7,096 nt of DNA from Anaerolineaceae bacterium (lineage in GTDB: Bacteria; Chloroflexota; Anaerolineae; Anaerolineales; Anaerolineaceae), in the NCBI GenBank assembly GCA_021107195.1, contig JAIOTF010000381.1:1-7096 (forward strand). Reading direction: 5' to 3'. The translations under genes were made by a program, and so were the position numbers. The notes under the pieces were generated by a model. It did not search any database and was not told where the DNA came from. It was given only the letters and a program-made list of their open reading frames with translations. This document shows positions 1 through 5,411 of this stretch, piece by piece. Positions within the stretch are counted from its first letter, which is position 1, and every line of letters starts with the position of its first letter.

Positions 1-44
1 AAACAGAATATGTTCCCTTCGTCCAAGGTGCATTCAACCCACAC
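1..44 (-). CDS. Possible 5' end of an unidentified gene running off the left edge
   Basis: A GTG codon at 44-42 on the minus strand is preceded, 4 nt upstream, by GGGAGG (complement of about 48-54), a good ribosome binding site. The frame stays open to the window edge and gives 14 residues starting M-W-V-E-C-T-L-D-E-G. An in-frame stop lies just upstream, so this would be a true start rather than an interior piece. Fourteen residues are too few to assign a family. The stretch between 60 and 150 looks like the outer part of an insertion sequence, so this could be a transposase start, but that is inference. It could also be chance. Confidence 0.22.
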   Translation of the reverse strand, partial: MWVECTLDEGNIFC

Positions 45-160
45 GTTTCCTCCCTATCCTAAGGTAAACCCCAACGTCAGGACCGCGAATTAACTTGAGG
101 GGGAATTTAGCGAGTGTCTGATAATCCGGGCACTGATGCGGTCACTTAAAATTATACAAT

Positions 161-216
161 AGGCCTCTTGCAAAAGTGCGTCATAATAGGGGCATGAAAT
201 ACAAAACGATCAAAGC
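161..216 (+). mobile_element. Remnant of an IS5-like left end
   Basis: The segment opens with AGGCCTCTTGCAAAAGT, which resembles terminal repeats of IS5-superfamily elements. It continues into an ATG at 194 encoding M-K-Y-K-T-I-K-A, similar to how many IS5-type transposases begin. Similarity to a transposase appears to stop after about eight codons, and the frame ends at 325 after 43 codons with no recognisable domain. I read it as the first 50-60 bp of an IS whose remainder was lost when it was joined to the end of the neighbouring minus-strand gene. The identification rests on recall of IS ends, and the right end is not in the window. Confidence 0.33.
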
Positions 217-232
217 CTGCACCCGCTCGGTT

Positions 233-685
233 TCAAACTACTTTAATTGGCGCATTTCTTCCAACTCTGAGATGAGTATGGACAAGTTCCTCGCGATAAG
301 GTTGACCATAGCCAAGAGCGGTTAATGTTTGCGCCATTTGTAGGTAGCAATAGCATATATGGTCGACTTGTTCGGGATTTCGTTTTTTGGTGTAATAGTC
401 ACACAAGCGGAGGTAGGGGTGAGGATTATCAAATTGAGCTTCCACTAATTGCTTGTATAGAGCAACTGCATGTTCTGTTTTCCCCTGGCTTTCCAGTTTA
501 GCAGCATTTGCCTGTAAGTCGTAAAGCTGGCTAAGGATACGATCCATTTCCTCAATATAGGGACGGTTGGGAGTCTCTTTGGGAATACTGGGAAGAATTT
601 TCAGTATCCGGTAATAGCGGATGCCAGGTTTGGTTTCTTTGAATAGCTCTTGCGCAGGCAAGAGATCGGGTGTTTTTGATGGCAT
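233..685 (-). CDS. TPR-like protein of unknown function
   Basis: This encodes a 150-aa soluble protein with no signal peptide or membrane segment. Residues about 45-125 look like two or three tetratricopeptide-type helical hairpins. The spacing is typical: A-A-K-L-E-S-Q-G-K at about 60-68, then A-V-A-L-Y-K-Q-L, then a second unit P-H-P-Y-L-R-L-C-D-Y-Y. Such folds usually serve protein-protein contact. The N-terminal 45 residues are charged and proline-rich. The ATG at 685 has only a distant GAAAGGG (12 nt away) as ribosome binding site. A better AAGGAG lies further upstream but has no in-frame start codon near it. On the minus strand a TG-T-TATATA extended -10-like sequence sits at about 754-746. 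The last 10-15 residues run up to the IS5-like remnant, so the native C-terminus may have been replaced. No function is assigned. Confidence 0.5.
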   Translation of the reverse strand: MPSKTPDLLPAQELFKETKPGIRYYRILKILPSIPKETPNRPYIEEMDRILSQLYDLQANAAKLESQGKTEHAVALYKQLVEAQFDNPHPYLRLCDYYTKKRNPEQVDHICYCYLQMAQTLTALGYGQPYREELVHTHLRVGRNAPIKVV

Positions 686-967
686 GTGGTGTAATGGCCC
701 TTTCGTTACTATGTTTTTATCAAAATGAAATCTCCTTATGAAAATTATATAACATGCCAGGCATCAAATGAGTTTAACTATCCCTGCTATGTTGAGTATT
801 TTGTTATTACCCAATCATAAATCCAACTCCGGTATCACAGCACTTAAATGTGACAAATGAGTAAAAACCTTGAAAAAATTGGGATTCACTGGCAGACTCT
901 TATGAAGACTGATTCATAGGAGAAAAACCAGTGAACCCTTGCATTGCATCACATAAGAATCTTACCA
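686..967. other. Gene-free stretch between the TPR-like gene and the transposase remnant
   Basis: This AT-rich stretch shows no credible coding frame. It contains the probable promoter area of the minus-strand TPR-like gene (about 740-775), a GTGACAAATGAG sequence at about 850-861 that could be the distal end of the truncated IS, and the nested palindrome at 881-938. Nothing else was recognised. Confidence 0.5.
881..938. repeat. Nested palindrome (hairpin within a hairpin)
   Basis: The outer arms TTCACTGG (885-892) and CCAGTGAA (928-935) are perfectly complementary. They extend through GGG (881-883) and CCC (936-938) with a single unpaired A at 884. Inside the 35-nt loop a second perfect hairpin, TATGAA (901-906) and TTCATA (913-918), encloses a 6-nt loop. 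It lies just beyond the 3' end of the transposase remnant. No T-tract follows on either strand, so it is not a standard terminator. It may be the structured end of the IS or an independent palindromic relic. Confidence 0.5.
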
Positions 968-1621
968 TTAAGGCTCTTTTTCTTCTTGGTCTCTAAGCCT
1001 CTTCACTCGCTCCAAGCGCCATGATTGTACCCGACGTTGTAGAGTGCGCAGTTGTCCATCCGAAAACATTCCCGGATATTTATGTTGCAAAGCCAGGAAG
1101 AGCGTTTTGGAAGAAATCTGCGGAATAAGCTGTAGTTGTTGCTCGACTTCCTGCCAAACATCGGCAAAAGGGTCTTTACGGGTACGCCAATAACGCGGGC
1201 TTGAATGGACGATTTTTCTTTTGGTGCGCCGGTAGAACCTCTCTGAAGGCAGCGGCTTGTTCTCCACGATGGGAGGCTCTGTCATAGTTTCATGTTCGGG
1301 GAACTGGAAAAGCAGACCCAATTCGGGATGTGATGACTTGGGGTGCCTAAATGAGCGGAGGTCAGCTTGTTGCCACAATTGCTCCTGGAATATCAGGATG
1401 TGAGATTTCAAATCCAGGGGATCCAAAGATTGATATTGCTTCGTCAGTTTTTGTTTTGCCGATGGGGAGACAATTTTATCCGCCAAGATACGCGGGTAGA
1501 GTGTCTGGGCCTGGTCGTACTTGCGGTACACTTTGCTGCCCTTCCGGGTTTTTGAAATAAGTTTCAGAGAGGGTTGAAAGAAATTCACATAAGGTCCGAG
1601 ATGTTGGTAGAGTGCCATCAA
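968..1621 (-). pseudogene. C-terminal remnant of a DDE/integrase-core transposase
   Basis: The 217 residues match the C-terminal third of a family of large bacterial transposases with an rve-type integrase core. The match starts inside the pattern Y-V-N-F-F-Q-P-S-x-K-L followed by K-T-R-x-G-x-K-V and Y-D-x-A-x-T. It ends with the typical tail W-R-T-R-K-D-P-F-x-x-V-W and a Q-L-R-T-L-Q-R-R-V-x-x-W-R motif at about 192-203. The integrase-core half with its acidic triad is absent. The frame opens with TTG-ATG at 1621-1616, about 10 bp inside a repeat I read as an IS end, and an in-frame stop lies a little further upstream. The deletion therefore fused the IS end to mid-gene, and the 'start' is probably not used. 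The frame is otherwise intact, suggesting a fairly recent deletion. The exact IS family is not certain. Confidence 0.66.
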
Positions 1622-1630
1622 AGCCTGGTA

Positions 1631-1664
1631 AGGTGGAAGTGTCAGGCGACAGAGTGGTCACTAT
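1631..1664. repeat. IS-end repeat, copy 1
   Basis: This 34-bp sequence recurs at 6716-6755 in the same orientation, with two mismatches (1636 and 1641) and a 6-bp insertion in the second copy. It adjoins the transposase remnant, which is on the side expected for the transposase-upstream end of an IS. Its outer edge, GTCACTAT, runs directly into the -35 box of the AOR operon promoter. Confidence 0.62.
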
Positions 1665-1693
1665 TGACTAAGCAGTGTTAAAATGTTTATAAT
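1664..1693 (+). promoter_or_regulatory. Sigma70-type promoter of the AOR operon
   Basis: TTGACT (1664-1669) and a perfect TATAAT (1688-1693) are separated by 18 bp. The predicted transcription start, about 1699-1701, falls a few bases before the first hairpin of the structured leader. The -35 box shares its first base with the end of the IS repeat, so the promoter may be a hybrid created or altered by the insertion. Confidence 0.72.
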
Positions 1694-1698
1694 AGACT

Positions 1699-1837
1699 CA
1701 ATATATCCGATTCGTTGATTCCCACTGGGATAAACGAACGATAGGGTATGGGAAGTAATTTCCATTACCTGCCAGTGTGCAAAGGAGATCTCTACTGACG
1801 AGGCCCATCGTCAGAAGCGCTCGTTGCACATTTTTTG
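1699..1837 (+). promoter_or_regulatory. Structured 5' leader, probable riboswitch or attenuator (Moco/Tuco class possible)
   Basis: Several helices follow one another. Helix A pairs 1711-1716 with 1733-1738, extends to 1708-1709/1739-1740 with A1710 bulged, and can hold a small inner TCCC/GGGA stem (1720-1730). Helix B pairs 1745-1754 with 1759-1769. It has one bulged T (1766) and one G-T pair, and is capped by GTAA, a GNRA-type tetraloop. Loop bases CACTGG (1723-1728) are complementary to CCAGTG (1772-1777), which allows a pseudoknot or an alternative helix. A terminator-like stem then follows (1776-1836). ACCTC at 1852-1856 is also complementary to GAGGT in the ribosome binding site (1947-1951). 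Leaders controlling Moco/Tuco genes are known as the Moco RNA motif, and the gene here is a tungstopterin enzyme, so that class is the first candidate. I could not match its consensus from memory, so the ligand is open. Confidence 0.52.
1776..1836 (+). terminator. Leader terminator upstream of AOR
   Basis: TGTGCAA (1776-1782) pairs perfectly with TTGCACA (1824-1830), directly followed by T6 (1831-1836). The enclosed region contains a perfect 7-bp hairpin, CTGACGA (1795-1801) with TCGTCAG (1808-1814), and a possible GAG/CTC helix (1785-1787/1820-1822). It lies between the promoter and AOR in the same direction, the arrangement expected of premature termination control. The two bases 1776-1777 are also needed by the alternative pairing with 1723-1728, which offers a simple switch. 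Confidence 0.6.
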
Positions 1838-1956
1838 TTCTAATGGTTCTCACCTCACAAAAACAAAAAGGAGGCAGGCAAATCAGAGTTGATCGCTCCA
1901 TTTTTCTCAGCAATTCAGAATCTTAATGAACATTACCCCCCCAAAGGAGGTTTTCC

Positions 1957-3711
1957 GTGTTTTTCGTACGCGTAAATATGACCGATCGCACCTTCAAAGT
2001 GGAAGAAACACCAGCAGCGTATAAATATCTTGGCGGCCGCGGACTCACTTCGAATGTAATCGCCAACGAAGTTTCTCCGCTCTGCCATGCGCTTGGGCCA
2101 AACAATAAATTGGTCTTTTCGCCTGGCATCCTCACCGGTACCAGTGCTCCCACCTCGGCGCGCATTTCGATTGGCGGCAAGTCGCCGCTGACAGGCGGCA
2201 TTAAAGAATCCAATGCGGGCACATCCTGGGCCGCGGATTTGGGTGTAATGAACATTCAGGGGCTAGTCATTGAGGGGCAACCGGCTGAAAAAGGCCAGTA
2301 TTGGGGTATTTCCGTTATCTGGGACGGGAAACCCAAAGTGGAATTCTTCGATGCAACCCAATACACGGGCAAAGTGCTGAGTGAAATCTATCCTGCCATG
2401 TATGCAAAATTCAGCGACAAGGTTTCAGTATGCAGCATAGGCATGGCGGCTGAACACGGCTACAGCAACTCGGGGGTTGTTTTCAATGACATGAAAAAGC
2501 GTCCGACGCGCTATTCCGGCCGCGGCGGTCTGGGCGCGGTGATGGCCTCCAAGGGACTCAAGTTCATCGTCCTCAACCGTGCCGGTGCACCCGGTATGCA
2601 AATTGTGGACAAGGCGCTCTTCGAAGAAGGTCGTAAAGAGATGATTAGTGCGCTGCGTACGCACGCGGTCACCAAGCCAAAGGGGGCACTCAACTCTTAT
2701 GGCACGGCTGTGCTGATCAATATTCTCAATGAAGCCGGTGGTCTGCCGACGCGCAACTTCTCGAGCGGCCGATTTAAAGGTGCACCTATGATTGCAGGCG
2801 AGGCTATTTTTGAAAGCAACAAGACCCGCAAGGGCAAAGAAGTGTACAATCATTCCTGTTCCCCGGGCTGTATTATCCAGTGCTCCAATACTGTTTATGA
2901 TGCGCAAGGCGAAGAAATTACCTCCTGTCTGGAATACGAATCAGCCTGGTCGCTGGGTGCGGACTGTGAAATTGATAACCTGGACGACGTGGCCCTCATG
3001 AACGCGCTGTGCAACGATTACGGCCTGGATACGATTGAAACCGGCACGACCATTGCCGTAGCCATGGAAGCGGGTGTGATCCCGTTTGGCGATAGCAAGG
3101 GCGCCATTAACCTGATCCACGAGATGGGCAAAGGAACGCCACAGGGGCGAATCCTGGGCGCGGGCACAGCCACTACCGGGCGTGTCTACGGCATGACACG
3201 CGTGCCGGTTGTCAAGGGCCAGTCCATGCCGGCATACGAACCACGCGCGATCAAAGGTATTGGCATTACCTACGCCACCTCAACCATGGGCGCTGATCAT
3301 ACTGCGGGCTATACCATAGCACCCGAAATTATGGGCGTGATGGGTAAGCAAGACCCGCTTAGCTCCGAAGGAAAGGCTGCGCTCAGTCGCGCCTTCCAGG
3401 CTACCACGGCCTTCCTTGATTCCACCGGGCATTGTCTTTTCATCGCCTTTGCCATTCTGGATATAGCCAGCGGCTATCAGGGCATGGTGGATGAAATCAA
3501 CGGCGTTTTTGGGACAAGTTGGACAGCAGAGGATATCCTCAAGCAGGGCGGCGATATCCTTAAGGTAGAACGCAAGTTCAACGAAGAAGCCGGCATTGGA
3601 AAGGAAGCCGACCGCGTGCCCGAATTTATGAAAACCGAACCGCTGCCACCGCATAATACCGTTTTTGATGTATCTGATGATACATTGGATTCGGTGTTTG
3701 GCGAGCTGTAG
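1957..3711 (+). CDS. AOR-family tungsten-containing aldehyde:ferredoxin-type oxidoreductase
   Basis: The 584-aa product has the usual length of the AOR family, cytoplasmic enzymes that hold a tungsten bis-pyranopterin cofactor and a [4Fe-4S] cluster. They commonly oxidise aldehydes or related substrates. The GTG start is fixed by AAAGGAGG (1943-1950), 6 nt upstream. The N-terminal domain has the family L-G-G-R-G-L (25-30) and A-R-I-S-I-G-G-K-S-P-L-T-G-G (68-81). Cluster ligands appear as C301-x3-C305-x3-C309 plus C493 in D-S-T-G-H-C (488-493), a variant of D-x-x-G-L-C. N-D-Y-G-L-D (353-358) resembles the other cofactor-binding motif. E-Y-E (326-328) and G-A-D-H-T (445-449) lie where the family has its active-site Glu and His. 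There is no Tat or Sec signal. The first spacing is Cx3C rather than the Cx2C of archaeal AOR, so substrate is not predicted. It is the first gene of an operon with its maturation factors. Confidence 0.93.
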   Translation: MFFVRVNMTDRTFKVEETPAAYKYLGGRGLTSNVIANEVSPLCHALGPNNKLVFSPGILTGTSAPTSARISIGGKSPLTGGIKESNAGTSWAADLGVMNIQGLVIEGQPAEKGQYWGISVIWDGKPKVEFFDATQYTGKVLSEIYPAMYAKFSDKVSVCSIGMAAEHGYSNSGVVFNDMKKRPTRYSGRGGLGAVMASKGLKFIVLNRAGAPGMQIVDKALFEEGRKEMISALRTHAVTKPKGALNSYGTAVLINILNEAGGLPTRNFSSGRFKGAPMIAGEAIFESNKTRKGKEVYNHSCSPGCIIQCSNTVYDAQGEEITSCLEYESAWSLGADCEIDNLDDVALMNALCNDYGLDTIETGTTIAVAMEAGVIPFGDSKGAINLIHEMGKGTPQGRILGAGTATTGRVYGMTRVPVVKGQSMPAYEPRAIKGIGITYATSTMGADHTAGYTIAPEIMGVMGKQDPLSSEGKAALSRAFQATTAFLDSTGHCLFIAFAILDIASGYQGMVDEINGVFGTSWTAEDILKQGGDILKVERKFNEEAGIGKEADRVPEFMKTEPLPPHNTVFDVSDDTLDSVFGEL

Positions 3712-3716
3712 GAACA

Positions 3717-3743
3717 ACCCATCTGTCGACTGACATGATGGGT
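3717..3743 (+). terminator. Intercistronic hairpin 1 after AOR
   Basis: Starting 6 nt after the AOR stop, ACCCATC (3717-3723) pairs with GATGGGT (3737-3743). The stem continues as TGTC/GACA (3724-3727/3732-3735) with one bulged T (3736) and a 4-nt loop. No T-tract follows, so a role in mRNA 3'-end protection or processing is more likely than strong termination. Confidence 0.45.
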
Positions 3744-3756
3744 AAATCTGCACATA

Positions 3757-3806
3757 GGGCAGGGGGCATTTGCCAGATACGATCATGGGCAATTGCCCCC
3801 GTGCCC
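3757..3806 (+). terminator. Intercistronic hairpin 2, GC-rich, probable partial terminator
   Basis: GGGCA (3757-3761) pairs with TGCCC (3802-3806). The adjoining 11-base arms 3762-3772 and 3790-3800 pair with one mismatch, G3801 is bulged, and the loop is about 17 nt. It is followed by CATTTGCTTCTT, a poor T-tract. It would reduce rather than abolish read-through into the radical SAM gene. A third, weaker hairpin, CGGATC/GATCCG (3830-3855), follows. No good separate promoter was seen in the gap. Confidence 0.5.
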
Positions 3807-3914
3807 CATTTGCTTCTTAAGTGAAAGTCCGGATCTTTGTATGTTATTGGATCCGCGGGCCAAACGATTCTCCGCTTCCATCAATAAACATCGATTATGA
3901 GTTAATCAAACACT

Positions 3915-5102
3915 ATGCCGAATATTCTGACTGATAGCAATGGCAGACTGATTTTACCCAAGAGCTTTTTGCAGCGACGCCATTTGCCCGCAAATGTGGA
4001 CTTCTGGTTGAATGAGCGAGAAGGTGACCTGATTCTGCATCCGCGTCTGCCAAATGCGCGCAAGCTATATATTGAGGCGACCACGGCTTGTAATTTGCAG
4101 TGTCGCACCTGCATTCGTAATATCTGGAGTGACCCAATCGCCGCAATGAAACGTGAAACCTTCGACCGTATTCTGGAAAGCTTGCCCGGGCTGCCTGAAC
4201 TGAATCGCATTGTCTTCACCAGTTTTGGAGAATCACTTACCCATCCGAGTATTTTGGATATGATTGAGGCGGTTCGTGCGCGCGGACTGGCTGTTACACT
4301 TGGTACGAACGGTTTGCTGCTCACATCGAAGGTCTCGGCAGAACTGGTGCGCCTGGGTGTCGACCGTATTGTAGTTTCGCTGGATGGCGTAAGCCCGGAT
4401 ATTTATGAAAATGTGCGCGGTACTGACATGAGCGAGGTGTTGCACAATCTGCACAGTTTGAACGAGGCGAAATATCAACTTGAGTCGCTCATCCCGACGC
4501 TGGGCATCGAGTTTGTGGCGTTAAAGTCGAACGTGCATGAGCTGGGGTCACTGACCAGGCTGGCCTCACACCTGAAAGCTGCACGCGTGCTGGTGAGCAA
4601 TGTGCTTCCGTACACTGAGGATATTCTCGCCGAGGTTTTGTACGGCTACGAGCCGCAAGCTCCCTTCATGACAGGCGGTTTCCCGGTGCGTGCCGATGCC
4701 TGGGTGACCTGGGGTACGCTCGAACTACCACACATGCACTGGGGCGCCGAGCGGCGTTGTCGTTTTGTGAATGACCGTTCGATGGTTGTAGGATGGGATG
4801 GCGAAGTTTCACCTTGCTATGCGCTCTCACATAATTACTCCTACTACGCGATTGATGGCCGCAAAAAGGACGTAAGTCGCTATCAACTTGGTAATGTACA
4901 CGATAACTCATTGGCCGATATTTGGATGTCGGAAGATTATACCCTTTTCCGCAGTGAAGTGCGCATCTTTCACTTTCCTTCTTGCCCCGATTGCGACTTG
5001 CGCGATACCTGCGACCTGCGCGGCGAGAACGAGGGCTGTTGGGGCTGGAATCCCTCCTGCGCCGACTGCCTTTGGGCTCAAGATATCATCCGTTGTCCGT
5101 AA
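3915..5102 (+). CDS. Radical SAM/SPASM maturase of the tungsten-oxidoreductase type, AbrB-like N-terminus
   Basis: The 395-aa product has C59-x3-C63-x2-C66 (C-N-L-Q-C-R-T-C), the radical SAM [4Fe-4S] motif, followed by F-G-E (104-106), T-N-G (131-133) and S-L-D-G (155-158). These fit the SAM-binding partial barrel. The C-terminal third is a SPASM-like region with C282, G296-x4-C301, C357-x2-C360-x5-C366, C375, C382-x2-C385 and C394, enough for one or two auxiliary clusters. Layout and position next to AOR match the protein family called tungsten cofactor oxidoreductase radical SAM maturase. Its chemistry is not established, and SPASM proteins usually modify peptides or protein side chains. 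Residues 5-45 (D-S-N-G-R-L-I-L-P-K then G-D-L-I-L-H-P) look like a SpoVT/AbrB domain. The ATG at 3915 has no clear Shine-Dalgarno sequence, so translation may be weak. It begins just before the AbrB-like domain, which supports this start. Confidence 0.88.
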   Translation: MPNILTDSNGRLILPKSFLQRRHLPANVDFWLNEREGDLILHPRLPNARKLYIEATTACNLQCRTCIRNIWSDPIAAMKRETFDRILESLPGLPELNRIVFTSFGESLTHPSILDMIEAVRARGLAVTLGTNGLLLTSKVSAELVRLGVDRIVVSLDGVSPDIYENVRGTDMSEVLHNLHSLNEAKYQLESLIPTLGIEFVALKSNVHELGSLTRLASHLKAARVLVSNVLPYTEDILAEVLYGYEPQAPFMTGGFPVRADAWVTWGTLELPHMHWGAERRCRFVNDRSMVVGWDGEVSPCYALSHNYSYYAIDGRKKDVSRYQLGNVHDNSLADIWMSEDYTLFRSEVRIFHFPSCPDCDLRDTCDLRGENEGCWGWNPSCADCLWAQDIIRCP

Positions 5103-5111
5103 GAGGTTGAC

Positions 5112-5131
5112 TTCAGGAAGAGAACCCTGAA
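5112..5131 (+). repeat. Small hairpin between the radical SAM gene and moaD-like gene
   Basis: TTCAGG (5112-5117) and CCTGAA (5126-5131) form a 6-bp stem with an 8-nt loop, 9 nt after the radical SAM stop codon. There is no T-tract. It may stabilise the upstream message or be incidental. Confidence 0.3.
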
Positions 5132-5167
5132 CAAAAGATGTGAGATGATCAACAGGAACCTGCAACT

Positions 5168-5410
5168 ATGCTGAAGATTAAAGTGAAATTGTATGCCACA
5201 TTAAGCTCCTTTCTGGGTGATGTAGCCTCAGGCACGCCGGTGGAGATGGATATGCCCGCGGAATCAACCCTGGGCTCTCTGGTCGAACTGCTTAAGCTGC
5301 CACTGGATGAGGTAAAAATATGTTTCGTCAACGGGCACATTGTGGAACTTGAGCAAGTGCTGAAGGAAGGTGATGAAGTTGGCATATTTCCTCCCGTTGG
5401 AGGCGGATAA
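5168..5410 (+). CDS. MoaD/ThiS-family sulfur-carrier protein
   Basis: This 80-aa protein has the beta-grasp (ubiquitin-like) pattern: K-I-K-V-K-L-Y-A-T-L-S-S-F at the start, E-S-T-L-G-S-L-V-E-L-L-K-L-P in the middle, F-V-N-G-H-I-V and then G-D-E-V-G-I-F-P-P-V-G-G-G at the end. The terminal glycines (78-80) are what MoaD-type carriers need. An E1-like enzyme (MoeB/ThiF type) adenylates the end and it is converted to a thiocarboxylate, the sulfur donor for the dithiolene of the pyranopterin. Next to AOR it most likely supplies the tungsten cofactor. Neither the E1 partner nor a MoaE is in the window. The ATG at 5168 has AGGA 10 nt upstream. The GGA-GGC-GGA codons double as the ribosome binding site of the next gene, and the stop codon is one base from its ATG. 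A role in thiamine or another thiolation pathway is less likely here. Confidence 0.87.
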   Translation: MLKIKVKLYATLSSFLGDVASGTPVEMDMPAESTLGSLVELLKLPLDEVKICFVNGHIVELEQVLKEGDEVGIFPPVGGG

Positions 5411-5411
5411 C

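Larger units (their letters stand above)
849..1664 (-). mobile_element. Internally deleted IS with a DDE transposase remnant
   Basis: The unit consists of an IS end at 1631-1664 (a second copy lies at 6716-6755), about 10 bp of linker, the last 217 codons of a transposase, and about 120 bp of downstream sequence. The transposase N-terminus and DDE core are missing, so the element cannot move by itself. The end next to the AOR promoter is defined by the repeat. The other end, set here at GTGACAAATGAG, is tentative because its match to the first end is limited to a few bases (GTGAC). It resembles an internal-deletion derivative or MITE-like relic. Confidence 0.42.

Noticed and set aside
1698..1913. 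Minus-strand 71-codon frame over the AOR leader
   Set aside because: It covers the promoter-proximal structured leader, has no recognisable family, and is better explained as non-coding RNA on the plus strand.
1889..1975. Possible leader peptide from TTG 1889 overlapping the AOR start
   Set aside because: The start is TTG, its GGAGG is 14 nt away, and the 28-codon peptide shows no attenuation pattern such as codon runs.
1923..2907. Minus-strand frames antisense to AOR
   Set aside because: They mirror the GC-biased codons of AOR, have no ribosome binding sites or recognisable domains, and AOR is unambiguous.
5370..5411. Upstream ATG giving the second MoaD-like protein 14 extra residues
   Set aside because: It lies inside the preceding moaD-like gene and the extra residues fit no beta-grasp start. 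ATG 5412 has a clear GGAGG at good spacing.
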